Part shown: positions 8,859 to 18,213 of the stretch, in pieces
Layout of the letters: the number at the start of each line of letters is the position of its first letter
How positions within the stretch are numbered: the first letter of the stretch is position 1
Origin: Lachnospiraceae bacterium
GTDB taxonomy: Bacteria > Bacillota > Clostridia > Lachnospirales > Lachnospiraceae
Assembly: GCA_025758065.1 (NCBI GenBank)
Contig: CP107199.1
Location: 3,197,501-3,261,500 of the forward strand
DNA length: 64,000 bases
Reading direction: 5' to 3'
Program-made: the position numbers and the translations under genes
The notes under the pieces: generated by a model
What the model was told of the DNA's origin: nothing
Seen by the model: the letters and a program-made list of their open reading frames with translations, nothing else
Databases searched by the model: none

Positions 8859-9707
8859 ATGGAATCAAAACGCAGCAAATATATACTGGCAGGTCTTACA
8901 GCCTTCTGTATCCTGCTCATTGGTATCACATCTTTAAAAGACGGCATTATGGAGCCTCTGCGCACCGGTGTAGGTTATTTTCTAATCCCCATCCAGTCTG
9001 GCGTCAACAAGGTAGGTACCGGGCTCTACAATGAGATCACCGATTACGGAAAATTAAAGAAAGCTTTAGCAGAAAACGAATCTTTAAAAGACCAGGTGGC
9101 ACTTCTCACAGAAGAAAACAACAGGCTTCAGGCAGAACAGTTTGAGTTAAACCGTCTTCGTCAGCTTTATCAGTTAGACCAGCAATATATGCAGTATAAT
9201 AAAATCGGTGCCAGAGTCATTGCCAGGGATTCTGAAAAATGGTTCCAGGTATTCCGCATTAATAAAGGCTCTGCAGACGGGATAGCTGTGGATATGAACG
9301 TAGTAGCAGACGGCGGTCTGGTAGGCCTTGTTACTGACGTAGGCGCCAATTATGCCACAGTCCGTTCTATTATTGATGACTCCAGCCGTGTAGGCGCTAT
9401 GTCCCTTGATTCTTCCTATAACTGTATCGTTGCAGGTGATCTTACCCTTTATGAGCAGGGAAGACTGAAGCTGACTGATTTTTCAAGGGATGCCGTCCTT
9501 AGAAACGGAGACCAGATCATTACTTCCAATATCAGTACTAAATATCTGCCCGGCATTCTCATCGGTTATGCAGTAGATGTGTCCATTGATCCGGATCACC
9601 TGACCCAGTCAGGTTATCTGATCCCGGCAGCTGATTTTGACAATCTTCAGGAAGTACTGATACTCACAGATCTGAAAAACAGTAATAATGAGGAGGCTGG
9701 ACAGTGA
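8859..9707 (+). CDS. mreC: Rod shape-determining protein MreC
   Basis: MreC is a bitopic membrane protein that links MreB and the cell-wall synthase complex. The 282-residue product has one N-terminal membrane segment (YILAGLTAFCILLIGITSL), a coiled coil around residues 65-105, then two beta-rich MreC domains with GLVGLVTDVG-type motifs. The ATG at 8859 has AAAGGA upstream and places the membrane segment correctly; an earlier ATG at 8808 would add 17 residues. It overlaps mreD by 4 bp. No mreB lies beside it. Confidence 0.95.
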   Translation: MESKRSKYILAGLTAFCILLIGITSLKDGIMEPLRTGVGYFLIPIQSGVNKVGTGLYNEITDYGKLKKALAENESLKDQVALLTEENNRLQAEQFELNRLRQLYQLDQQYMQYNKIGARVIARDSEKWFQVFRINKGSADGIAVDMNVVADGGLVGLVTDVGANYATVRSIIDDSSRVGAMSLDSSYNCIVAGDLTLYEQGRLKLTDFSRDAVLRNGDQIITSNISTKYLPGILIGYAVDVSIDPDHLTQSGYLIPAADFDNLQEVLILTDLKNSNNEEAGQ

Positions 9708-10237
9708 ACAACGGAAAAGTCAAACAGATCTTATTAAATATCTTATTGATCCTTCTGGCCTTTACTGTACAGAACTGTGTATTCCCCCTGCTGCCATTTC
9801 TGGCAGCAACGCCTAACCTGCTTTTGATCCTCACTTTTTCCTTTGGTTTTATCCACGGACGGAATGCAGGCATGTTTTATGGTATTTTGTCAGGTCTGCT
9901 GCTGGATCTTTTCTACAGCGGGCCTTTCGGTTTTTATACACTGATCTACGTCTATATCGGCTATTTCAACGGTATTTTTACCAGATATTATTACGAAGAC
10001 TATATTACACTGCCTCTGATCTTAAGCGTTGTAAACGGTCTTTGGTACAGTCTGTATATTTATATATTTCGATTCCTGATCCGAGGGCGTCTAAATCTGC
10101 CTTATTATTTTATCAAGATCATGCTGCCGGAGATCATATTTACAGCTGTGACCACCCTGTTAGTATACCGTCTGTTCCTTTCAGCCAGCAGACGGCTGGA
10201 AGATATTGGAAAAAGGAGAGATACCACCATTGTTTGA
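9704..10237 (+). CDS. mreD: Rod shape-determining membrane protein MreD
   Basis: A 177-residue hydrophobic protein with about five membrane segments, matching MreD. It starts with GTG overlapping the mreC stop, with AGGAGG upstream in mreC. It acts with MreC, RodA and PBP2 in lateral wall synthesis. Confidence 0.92.
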   Translation: MNNGKVKQILLNILLILLAFTVQNCVFPLLPFLAATPNLLLILTFSFGFIHGRNAGMFYGILSGLLLDLFYSGPFGFYTLIYVYIGYFNGIFTRYYYEDYITLPLILSVVNGLWYSLYIYIFRFLIRGRLNLPYYFIKIMLPEIIFTAVTTLLVYRLFLSASRRLEDIGKRRDTTIV

Positions 10238-13163
10238 TGAATTGCTGGAAGTAACCAGGGAATTTCTTAAAAAACTTATTACATCGCGCCTTTTTGCCCT
10301 GGCAGTTATATTTACCCTCATGTTTACCGGTCTAATCTGCAAACTGTTCCGCATGCAGATCCTGGATGGAAGCTCCTATCAGGAAAGCTATATGCAGCGT
10401 ACGGAAAAGCTGGTGACTACTCCCGGCACAAGGGGCAATATTTATGACCACAATGGAAATCTGCTGGCTTATAACCAACTGGCCTACGCAGTTGCCATTC
10501 AGGATCTGGGCGATTATCCAAAAGCAGTTGACCGGAATGCCATGATTTACCGTCTTGTAAGCATTTTGGAGCGCAGGGGAGAGAAGATCGACGGCAAATT
10601 TGAGATAGCACTGGATGAGAACGGGCAGATGTATTTTACCAGTACCTCCAATGCTGCAAAAAAGCGTTTTTTATTGAACTTTTATGGCATTTCTTCCCAG
10701 CAGTTAGATGATGATACTGGAAAATATCCTTCAGATATAACTGCAAGAGAAGCCTTTGAGTTAAAAAAAGGAGCTACACGTCAGGGGTATAAGCTGACAG
10801 ATATGAAAGATGCTGACGGAAATCCTGTGGAACTATCCGACCAGACAGCCCTTGACATGATCAATATCATCTATACCATGGAGCTGACCCGGTTCCAGAA
10901 ATATGAAAGTACTACAGTGGCTACCAATATCAGCCAGGAGACAATGACTGAGATCAATGAGAATGCTGCTGACCTAAAAGGTGTTTCCATTGAACAGTCC
11001 TCTATCCGTGTATACAATGACAGCCTTTATTTTGCCCCTATCATTGGCTACACCGGTAAAGTACAGGAAGACCAGATCCACAATTTAAATGAAAACTGGC
11101 GGGCTTCCCAGAACACTGCCAGCTCTGAATCAGCAGATGAAGTAGAAAAATATGACTTAAATGATATTGTAGGGCGTATTGGCATCGAAAAATCCATGGA
11201 GCTGGAGCTTCAGGGTGAAAAAGGCTATACCCGCATGTATGTAGACAATATGGGACGTCCAAGGGAGATCATTGAACAACAGGATGCCCAGGCTGGAAAT
11301 GATATTTACCTGACCATTGACCGTGATCTGCAGATTGCCACTTACAATCTGGTAGAACAGCAGTTAGCCGGCATTATCACCAAATTCCTTGTAAATGAAG
11401 ATATTGACCCGGCAACTATAAAAGATGGTTCTAAAAAACCAATCCCTGTAAAAAATGCTTACTATCAGCTGATCAACAATAATGTCCTTTCCTTAGATGC
11501 CATGGCAGCAGAAAATGCTTCTGATATTGAAAAACAGATCTACCGGGCATACACAGCTTCCAGAGACCAGATCCTTACCAATATACGGAATGAGCTTTTA
11601 AGTGATCACGCTTCTAATATGAATGATCTGCCAAAGGATATGGCAAGCTACATGAACTATATCTACAGCTTTTTATCTTCCGACAGCTGCGGCATCGTCC
11701 TGCTGGATAAGATCGACCAGAATTCTGCCCCGTATCAATCCTGGAAGGCCGGTACTATAAGTCTGCGGAATTATATTTACAGCGGTATTGCAGCCAGCTG
11801 GGTAGATACTACAAAATTAGACTCCACCAGTAAATATTCCAATGCCGACGATATTTACATTCAGCTGGTAGATTATATCATTACCAGGCTTCAGGATGAT
11901 AAGAGCTTTACCAAACGTATGTTCCGTTACCTGATCAATGATAATGTGATCCCGGGAAACTGGTTGTGCCTGGCTCTTTTCTCCCAGGGTGTACTAAAGG
12001 ACGATCCACAGGCAAGAGCAGGGCTAGCTATGGGAGACAGTGCTTATACCTACAATTTTATTAAAAGCAAAATATCCAACCTGGAACTGACACCGGCCCA
12101 GTTAGCACTGGATCCCTGTACTGCCGGCTGTGTTGTGACCGATGTACGCACTGGTGAGATCCGCGCCCTGGTTTCCTATCCAAGTTATGATAACAACCGT
12201 ATGTCTGGAAGCGTAGATGCAGCTTACTTTGCAAAACTGCAAAGTGATATGTCCAATCCGCTTTACAATAATGCCACCCAGGCGATCAAGGCTCCTGGTT
12301 CTACTTTTAAACCCATTACAGCCATTGCGGCACTGGAAGAAGGTGCTATCTCTTTAACAGATACCATTGACTGTACCGGTGTTTATGATCAGGCCAATCC
12401 GCCTATCAACTGCTGGATATTCCCGGGAAGACATGGAACAGAAGATATCATAGCCGGTATCCAGAATTCCTGTAACGTAGTATTTGCAGAACTTGGACAT
12501 CGTCTTAGTATGACTGCTGACGGCACCTATTCTCCTGAAAAGGGTCTTTCTACGATCCGCAAATATGCCAGTATGTTTGGCTTGGACCACACTTCCGGTG
12601 TAGAGCTTCCAGAAACAGAGCCTCATCTTACCACAGAGGACCCGGAACGTTCTGCTATGGGCCAGGGAACTAACTCCTATAACAATGTACAGCTGTCCCG
12701 TTACATTTCAGCCGTTGCCAACCGTGGAACGGTATTTGAATTAAGCTTACTTGATAAACTGACTGACTCCGATGGAAATCTGATCACAGATTATACACCG
12801 GCAGTCAGCTCCCATGTAGATGCAGCAGACAGTACCTGGAATGCAGTCCAGGCTGGTATCCGCCGCGTTGTTACTGATGGTTCTGCAAAATCCGTTTTTG
12901 CCGGAAGCCCGGTAGAAGTTGCCGGAAAAACCGGTACTGCCCAGGAAGACCGAAGCCGCGCAAACCATGCGTTCTTCGTTTCCTTTGCTCCATACAGCAA
13001 TCCGGAAGTCGCAGTGACAGTAAATATCCCTTATGGATATGCTGGAACCAATGCAGCTACACTTGGCAAAAAAGTTTATGAGTATTACTATGGTTATACC
13101 ACGCTGGAACAGGTTTTAGGTTCCGGAGCTTCCAGCGTATCCAATGTGACTGTTGGAGATTAA
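10230..13163 (+). CDS. mrdA: Penicillin-binding protein 2 (elongation transpeptidase)
   Basis: A 977-residue class B PBP. An N-terminal membrane segment (LFALAVIFTLMFTGLICKLF) is followed by the dimerisation domain and a transpeptidase domain with SxxK in GSTFKPITA, SxN in QNSCNVVF and KTG in AGKTGTAQ. It is much longer than E. coli PBP2 (633 aa): a large insertion lies between about residues 380 and 620, as seen in other clostridia. I prefer the TTG at 10230, 10 nt after AAAGGAGAG; the TTG at 10206 lies before that site. It pairs functionally with rodA downstream. Confidence 0.93.
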   Translation: MFDELLEVTREFLKKLITSRLFALAVIFTLMFTGLICKLFRMQILDGSSYQESYMQRTEKLVTTPGTRGNIYDHNGNLLAYNQLAYAVAIQDLGDYPKAVDRNAMIYRLVSILERRGEKIDGKFEIALDENGQMYFTSTSNAAKKRFLLNFYGISSQQLDDDTGKYPSDITAREAFELKKGATRQGYKLTDMKDADGNPVELSDQTALDMINIIYTMELTRFQKYESTTVATNISQETMTEINENAADLKGVSIEQSSIRVYNDSLYFAPIIGYTGKVQEDQIHNLNENWRASQNTASSESADEVEKYDLNDIVGRIGIEKSMELELQGEKGYTRMYVDNMGRPREIIEQQDAQAGNDIYLTIDRDLQIATYNLVEQQLAGIITKFLVNEDIDPATIKDGSKKPIPVKNAYYQLINNNVLSLDAMAAENASDIEKQIYRAYTASRDQILTNIRNELLSDHASNMNDLPKDMASYMNYIYSFLSSDSCGIVLLDKIDQNSAPYQSWKAGTISLRNYIYSGIAASWVDTTKLDSTSKYSNADDIYIQLVDYIITRLQDDKSFTKRMFRYLINDNVIPGNWLCLALFSQGVLKDDPQARAGLAMGDSAYTYNFIKSKISNLELTPAQLALDPCTAGCVVTDVRTGEIRALVSYPSYDNNRMSGSVDAAYFAKLQSDMSNPLYNNATQAIKAPGSTFKPITAIAALEEGAISLTDTIDCTGVYDQANPPINCWIFPGRHGTEDIIAGIQNSCNVVFAELGHRLSMTADGTYSPEKGLSTIRKYASMFGLDHTSGVELPETEPHLTTEDPERSAMGQGTNSYNNVQLSRYISAVANRGTVFELSLLDKLTDSDGNLITDYTPAVSSHVDAADSTWNAVQAGIRRVVTDGSAKSVFAGSPVEVAGKTGTAQEDRSRANHAFFVSFAPYSNPEVAVTVNIPYGYAGTNAATLGKKVYEYYYGYTTLEQVLGSGASSVSNVTVGD

Positions 13164-13192
13164 TGTTTCATGTAAAAAGAGGTGGATCGAGT

Positions 13193-13858
13193 ATGCAGGA
13201 TGGAATCGTGATCAAAAGCAGCAAAGCAGGTATGACGGTGATCCTAAATCCGGACATGCCCTTTGCTGAACTTCTCGCCAGCGTGGCAAAAAAGTTTGGG
13301 GACAGCGCCCGTTTCTGGGGCAGTGCCCAGATGACACTTACCTTAGAAGGGCGGTCTCTTACACCAGAAGAAGAATTTCAGATCGTAAATACTATCACAG
13401 AAAATTCCCAGCTTCAGATCCTCTGTCTGTTAGATACAGACGGGGAACGAAATGACCGCTGCGAAAAAGCACTAAATGAAAAATTAATGGAATTAAGCGC
13501 ACAAACCGGCCAGTTTTACCGTGGAACCTTAAAAAGAGGTGACACTTTAGAATCCGAAGCCAGCATTGTGATCATCGGTGATGTAGAACATGGAGCCCGG
13601 GTCACTGCAAAGGGAAATGTGATCATTTTAGGAGAATTAAAGGGAAGCGTCACAGCCGGGGCAGCAGGAAATGACCAGGCTGTGATCCTTGCATTTTCCA
13701 TGTCTCCGCTGCAGCTACGCATCGCAGATCATACCAGCCGTTTTAATGAGAAAAACCGCCGTCTTGGAAAAGGAACGATGATGGCATCTGTAGAAGAGGG
13801 TGAATTAAAAGTATTTCCTCTGAAAAAACCTTTTCTTAGCAGTCTACTGGATATATAG
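13193..13858 (+). CDS. minC: Septum site-determining protein MinC
   Basis: MinC blocks FtsZ assembly away from midcell. The 221-residue product has the N-terminal FtsZ-inhibiting domain and the C-terminal beta-helix (GDVEHGARVTAKGNVIILGE) that binds MinD. The ATG at 13193 has AAGAGGTGG 8 nt upstream; ten more codons are open upstream but lie before that site. It heads minC-minD-minE. Confidence 0.95.
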   Translation: MQDGIVIKSSKAGMTVILNPDMPFAELLASVAKKFGDSARFWGSAQMTLTLEGRSLTPEEEFQIVNTITENSQLQILCLLDTDGERNDRCEKALNEKLMELSAQTGQFYRGTLKRGDTLESEASIVIIGDVEHGARVTAKGNVIILGELKGSVTAGAAGNDQAVILAFSMSPLQLRIADHTSRFNEKNRRLGKGTMMASVEEGELKVFPLKKPFLSSLLDI

Positions 13859-13965
13859 GTAACAATATTTTTCTCTGAATCTAAAAAAATACTGGTAAAT
13901 TTGCGTAATTTAATGTACAATAAATTGGTAAAGTATCAAATCTTAATTTTTCTGGAGGTTCTCCT

Positions 13966-14757
13966 ATGAGTGAAGTCATTGTGATCACTTCTGGAAAAGG
14001 CGGGGTAGGAAAGACCACTACTTCTGCAAATGTAGGAACAGGACTGGCAGTCCTTGGAAAAAAGGTCGTACTCATCGATACTGATATCGGCCTGAGAAAC
14101 CTGGACGTTGTCATGGGACTGGAAAACCGCATTGTCTATAATCTGGTAGATGTTGCAGAAGGAAACTGCCGTATGAAGCAGGCCCTGATAAGAGACAAAA
14201 GATATCCAAACCTTTACCTTCTGCCCGCAGCACAGACACGGGATAAATCCGCTGTGACGCCGGAGCAGATGATCAAACTCACCGATGACTTAAAGGACGA
14301 TTTTGATTATATATTGTTAGATTGTCCCGCAGGCATCGAACAAGGGTTTTACAATGCTATTGCCGGTGCAGACCGTGCACTGGTAGTCACCACACCGGAA
14401 GTTTCTGCCATCCGGGATGCAGACCGCATCATCGGTCTGTTAGAACATGCCCAGATTGGAAGTGTTGATCTGATCGTAAACAGGATACGTGCTGATATGG
14501 TACGCCGTGGAGATATGATGTCCCTGACAGACGTACAGGATATCCTGGCTGTAAATATGATCGGTGCCATACCAGATGACGAAAATATCGTTATCTCCAC
14601 CAATCAGGGGGAACCTTTGGTAGGTATGGGTTCTGCTGCTGGACAGGCTTACTTAAATGTATGCCGCCGTCTTTTGGGACAGAATGTACCTATGGAATCT
14701 CCCGGAGAGACCACAGGCATCCTGGCAAAGCTGTCCAGGATACTAAGAAGGGCATAA
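13966..14757 (+). CDS. minD: Septum site-determining ATPase MinD
   Basis: A 263-residue deviant-Walker ATPase with GKGGVGKTTTSAN at the N-terminus, DTDIGLRNLD, and a C-terminal amphipathic helix (LAKLSRILRR) for membrane attachment. It recruits MinC and is regulated by MinE. A 107-bp gap separates it from minC; TCTGGAGGTT is the ribosome site. Confidence 0.97.
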   Translation: MSEVIVITSGKGGVGKTTTSANVGTGLAVLGKKVVLIDTDIGLRNLDVVMGLENRIVYNLVDVAEGNCRMKQALIRDKRYPNLYLLPAAQTRDKSAVTPEQMIKLTDDLKDDFDYILLDCPAGIEQGFYNAIAGADRALVVTTPEVSAIRDADRIIGLLEHAQIGSVDLIVNRIRADMVRRGDMMSLTDVQDILAVNMIGAIPDDENIVISTNQGEPLVGMGSAAGQAYLNVCRRLLGQNVPMESPGETTGILAKLSRILRRA

Positions 14758-14770
14758 GGGGTGATGAAAG

Positions 14771-15034
14771 GTGAGGCTACGGTGTTCCAAAGATACTGCA
14801 AAGCTCCGGCTTACCCTTCTGCTTCTTTCAGATAAAGCAGGATGTTCACCGGAGATGATAACAGCAATAAAGAATGATATGATACGTGTCATTTCCAGAT
14901 ACATGAAGATAGAAAAAGACGCAGTGCGTATTACTATGGATGCAGGCAGCTTTTCAGATGGAACGATCTGCAGGCTGCCTGTACTGCGGGCGGATATACC
15001 TATACGGTCCATATCCAGCAAGGGGCTTTACTGA
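14771..15034 (+). CDS. minE: Cell division topological specificity factor MinE
   Basis: An 87-residue MinE: the anti-MinCD region (KLRLTLLLLSDKAGCSPEMI) is followed by the dimerisation domain (KNDMIRVISRYMKIEKDAV). It stimulates MinD ATPase to drive oscillation. The start is GTG at 14771; no ATG is in frame. It begins 13 bp after minD and ends one base before rodA. The N-terminus MRLRCSKDTA is slightly divergent. Confidence 0.9.
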   Translation: MRLRCSKDTAKLRLTLLLLSDKAGCSPEMITAIKNDMIRVISRYMKIEKDAVRITMDAGSFSDGTICRLPVLRADIPIRSISSKGLY

Positions 15035-15035
15035 T

Positions 15036-16157
15036 ATGTTTTTTGACTACGATTTTAGAAACTACAATTTTCGTCTGATGACCTATATGATCGCCTTAAA
15101 TGTGATCGGCGTTTTGGTAGTCCGAAGTGCTACCAACAAAGATCCTGATTTTGTCACCAAGCAGATGTTAGGCGTTTTAGTAGGTCTTGCGATCGCTATC
15201 GTTCTTTCACTGATCGACTACCACAAAATATTAAATCTGACTGCCATTATCTACCTTTTATGTGTAGCCAGTCTGGTAGCCGTTCTTATATGGGGACGTT
15301 CTGTTAATAATGCAAAGCGCTGGATCGAAGTACCTGTTTTAGGACAGCTCCAGCCCTCTGAATTTGTAAAAATTGGTCTGATCATTACTTTTTCCTGGTA
15401 TTTTATGAAAAATCAGGAAAAAATAAATAATGTAAGCACCGTTGCTGTTGCAGCAGCGCTTTTCGCAGTTCCGGCTATGCTCATTTTTGAGCAGCCAAAC
15501 CTGTCTACATGTCTGGTCACCTTAGTTATTGTACTGGGGATCGTATTTTCGGCAGGCATCAGTTACCGATGGATCGTCGGAGTTTTATCTGTAACCATTC
15601 CTATGGTAGGAGCCTGTGTTTACCTGCTCCTGCATGGCCTGATCCCGTTTATCAAGGAATACCAGGCCGGAAGGATTTTGGCCTGGTTTTATCCGGACAA
15701 ATACGGAGAAGCCAGATACCAGCAGAATAACTCCATCATTGCCATTGGTTCCGGCCAGTTAAAAGGCAAGGGACTGTTTAATACAACCATTGCATCTGTT
15801 AAAAACGGCAACTTCCTTTCAGAAGAACAGACTGACTTTATCTTCGCCGTGATCGGTGAAGAGTTGGGCTTTATTGGCTGTGTTATAGTCATCATCCTGT
15901 TCCTTCTGATCGTCTACGAATGCCTGATGATGGCAGCCCGTGCAAAAGATCTGGCCGGACGGCTGATCTGTACAGGTATGGCTACATTGATCGCATTTCA
16001 GGGATTTGCCAATATTGCAGTTGCAACCGGTATTTTTCCCAATACCGGGCTTCCTCTGCCGTTTATCAGCTACGGAAGCAGTTCCCTTATCAGTATTTTT
16101 ATTGGTATGGGATTAGTGCTGAATGCAGGACTTCAGAGAGTACCACGACATTATTGA
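15036..16157 (+). CDS. rodA: Peptidoglycan glycosyltransferase RodA (SEDS family)
   Basis: A 373-residue SEDS protein with about ten membrane segments and conserved stretches such as GRSVNNAKRWIEVP, QPSEFVKIG and PLPFISYGSSSLIS. It polymerises glycan strands with PBP2. The ATG at 15036 follows the minE stop by one base; an AAGGGG ribosome site lies inside minE. Upstream open codons belong to minE DNA. Confidence 0.95.
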   Translation: MFFDYDFRNYNFRLMTYMIALNVIGVLVVRSATNKDPDFVTKQMLGVLVGLAIAIVLSLIDYHKILNLTAIIYLLCVASLVAVLIWGRSVNNAKRWIEVPVLGQLQPSEFVKIGLIITFSWYFMKNQEKINNVSTVAVAAALFAVPAMLIFEQPNLSTCLVTLVIVLGIVFSAGISYRWIVGVLSVTIPMVGACVYLLLHGLIPFIKEYQAGRILAWFYPDKYGEARYQQNNSIIAIGSGQLKGKGLFNTTIASVKNGNFLSEEQTDFIFAVIGEELGFIGCVIVIILFLLIVYECLMMAARAKDLAGRLICTGMATLIAFQGFANIAVATGIFPNTGLPLPFISYGSSSLISIFIGMGLVLNAGLQRVPRHY

Positions 16158-16176
16158 TCCAAGGAGGGTTATAGAT

Positions 16177-16572
16177 ATGACAATAGGTCTGATCGCACAT
16201 GACGCAAAGAAAAAACTGATGCAGAATTTCTGTATCGCCTACAGAGGCATCTTAAGCAAACACACATTGTATGCAACCGGAACCACAGGAAGACTGATCG
16301 AAGAGGTTGCCAACTTAAATATCCACAAATATCTGGCTGGTCATTTAGGCGGAACCCAGCAGATGGCTGCCCAGATCGAGCATAATCAGATGGATCTTGT
16401 TATTTTCCTGCGTGATCCGCTGACACCAAAAACTCATGAACCGGATGTAAACGATGTAGTCCGCCTCTGCGACACCTACAACATCCCATTAGCTACCAAC
16501 CTGGCAACTGCAGAACTTCTGATCAAGGCTCTTGACAGAGGCGATATGGAGTGGAGAGAGGTAGTAAGATAA
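16177..16572 (+). CDS. mgsA: Methylglyoxal synthase
   Basis: MgsA converts dihydroxyacetone phosphate to methylglyoxal plus phosphate, a glycolytic bypass. The 131-residue product shows IGLIAHDAKK, ATGTTGRLI and LGGTQQMAAQI, with catalytic-region residues in FLRDPL. AAGGAGG precedes the ATG at 16177. Its stop overlaps the next start by one base, so it is coupled to the carboxypeptidase gene. Confidence 0.96.
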   Translation: MTIGLIAHDAKKKLMQNFCIAYRGILSKHTLYATGTTGRLIEEVANLNIHKYLAGHLGGTQQMAAQIEHNQMDLVIFLRDPLTPKTHEPDVNDVVRLCDTYNIPLATNLATAELLIKALDRGDMEWREVVR

Positions 16573-17549
16573 TGATAAGACGCCGTTTTGCGGCTTTTGC
16601 TGTCGCTGGGCTTGTCCTGTCTCTATCTCTTTGTCTTTCCGGCTGTTCTGTCGGTCTGAAAGACGCTTATTCCCTGAAGGAGCGTATTCCTTCCATTGAA
16701 GCCTCCTTTGCAGCCGAAGAAGAAGCAGCCAAAGGATTTGCTTCGGATCTGTGTGTTATTTCCGATGAAGGTTCTTTTAACCCGGAAGATGTAACTTCAC
16801 AGGCCGGAGCTCTTTTTGACCTTACAGACAGAGAAGTCCTTTACAGCAAAGACGCTTTTGAAAAATTATATCCAGCCAGTATCACTAAAGTAATGACTGC
16901 ACTGATCGCTATTAAATATGGCAACCTGGAAGACCAGGTAACGGTAACAGAGGATGCCGTGATCACAGAAACCGGAGCCACCTTATGCGGGATCCAGCCT
17001 GGAGACACTTTGACATTAGAGCAGCTTTTATATGGTCTGATGCTTCCTTCCGGAAATGATGCAGGTGCAGCCATTGCCATCCATATGAGCGGCAGTATTG
17101 ACGCTTTTGCTGATAAGATGAACGAAGAAGCCAAACGTCTTGGAGCAACAGATACTCATTTTATGAATCCGCATGGACTTCATGATGAGGATCACTATAC
17201 AACCGCATATGACTTATATCTTATCTTCAATGAAGCATTAAAATATCCGGAATTCCGTACAGTCACCGGTTCTACCGCTTATACAGCTAATTATACAAAT
17301 AAAGCAGGCGAAAGCATATCAAAGACCTGGAGGGGCGGAAACTGGTATTTAACAGGAGAACATGAGACCCCAGAAGGCCTTACTGTATTTTCCGGAAAAA
17401 CTGGTACCACCAAAGCCGCAGGATACTGTCTGATCATGGCTGAAAAAGATACATCTGACAGAGAATTTATATCTGTTGTGTTAAAATCCGACAGTCGTCT
17501 CCACTTATATGACAATATGACAAATATAATTTCTAAAATTGTCAAATAG
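16572..17549 (+). CDS. D-alanyl-D-alanine carboxypeptidase (lipoprotein)
   Basis: A serine DD-peptidase of the DacF/PBP5 class that trims the terminal D-Ala of stem peptides. Catalytic motifs are SITK (SxxK), SGN in LPSGNDAG and KTG in SGKTGTTKAAG. The N-terminus has a signal sequence with lipobox LSGC, so it is likely lipid-anchored. 325 residues, a single catalytic domain without the usual C-terminal beta domain. Start ATG at 16572 overlaps the mgsA stop. Confidence 0.92.
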   Translation: MIRRRFAAFAVAGLVLSLSLCLSGCSVGLKDAYSLKERIPSIEASFAAEEEAAKGFASDLCVISDEGSFNPEDVTSQAGALFDLTDREVLYSKDAFEKLYPASITKVMTALIAIKYGNLEDQVTVTEDAVITETGATLCGIQPGDTLTLEQLLYGLMLPSGNDAGAAIAIHMSGSIDAFADKMNEEAKRLGATDTHFMNPHGLHDEDHYTTAYDLYLIFNEALKYPEFRTVTGSTAYTANYTNKAGESISKTWRGGNWYLTGEHETPEGLTVFSGKTGTTKAAGYCLIMAEKDTSDREFISVVLKSDSRLHLYDNMTNIISKIVK

Positions 17550-17552
17550 TGA

Positions 17553-17581
17553 TTGCGTTTTATATGAATTTATACTATAAT
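17553..17581 (+). promoter_or_regulatory. Sigma-A promoter
   Basis: TTGCGT, a 17-bp spacer and a perfect TATAAT lie 57 bp before the next gene, just after the carboxypeptidase stop. Confidence 0.7.
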
Positions 17582-17638
17582 CAAGATAATCTCAATTGAT
17601 TTTTTATACAACATATATAACTCAAGGAGGAGATCGCT

Positions 17639-18058
17639 ATGGTTCAGATTATTGCAGGAAAAAAGGGTAAAGGCAAAACAAAACATCTGTTAGATATGGC
17701 TAATGCAGCTATTAAAGGGGCTAACGGAACAGTTGTATATCTTGATAAGAGTGCGCAGCATATGTATGAGCTGAACAATCGTATCCGTCTTATCAACGTA
17801 AATGAATTTCCACTGGCATCCAGTGAAGGATTCTTAGGATTTATCTGCGGGATCATTTCTCAGGATCATGACCTTGAAACCATGTATCTGGACAGTTTCT
17901 TAAAACTGTCATCATTAGAAGGTGCAGATATTACTGACACCTATAAAACTTTGAAAGAGATCAGTGATAAATATCACGTAACCTTTGTTTTAAGCATTTC
18001 TATGGATGCAGAAGAACTCCCAGAGTGTGCCAAGGGTGATGTAATTATTTCATTGTAA
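17639..18058 (+). CDS. Small P-loop protein of unknown function
   Basis: A 139-residue protein with an N-terminal Walker A motif (AGKKGKGKTKHLLDMANAA) and a later hydrophobic strand ending in FVLSIS. Relatives in Lachnospiraceae are sometimes called twitching-motility or ATPase proteins without support. No pilus genes are nearby. It has its own promoter and AAGGAGGAG ribosome site and a strong terminator, so it is a single-gene unit. Function unknown. Confidence 0.8.
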   Translation: MVQIIAGKKGKGKTKHLLDMANAAIKGANGTVVYLDKSAQHMYELNNRIRLINVNEFPLASSEGFLGFICGIISQDHDLETMYLDSFLKLSSLEGADITDTYKTLKEISDKYHVTFVLSISMDAEELPECAKGDVIISL

Positions 18059-18101
18059 TGATACATATTCTGTGATAGAATAGCAGACAGAAGCAAAAAG
18101 G

Positions 18102-18155
18102 CTGCCTGCCGCACAAGAGTCAAACAGTATGCCTTGTGCGGAGGGCAGTTTTTTT
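18102..18155 (+). terminator. Rho-independent terminator
   Basis: A 16-bp stem (CTGCCTGCCGCACAAG against CTTGTGCGGAGGGCAG) is followed by seven T. Confidence 0.9.
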
Positions 18156-18193
18156 GAGTAAGACATTTTGAGTAAGACATTTTGAGTAAGACA
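18152..18193 (+). repeat. Three tandem 14-bp repeats
   Basis: TTTTGAGTAAGACA occurs three times without gaps between the terminator and the ribosome site of the next gene. It may be slippage or a binding site. Confidence 0.85.
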
Positions 18194-18213
18194 AAAAGGA
18201 GAGTCCTGGTTCC

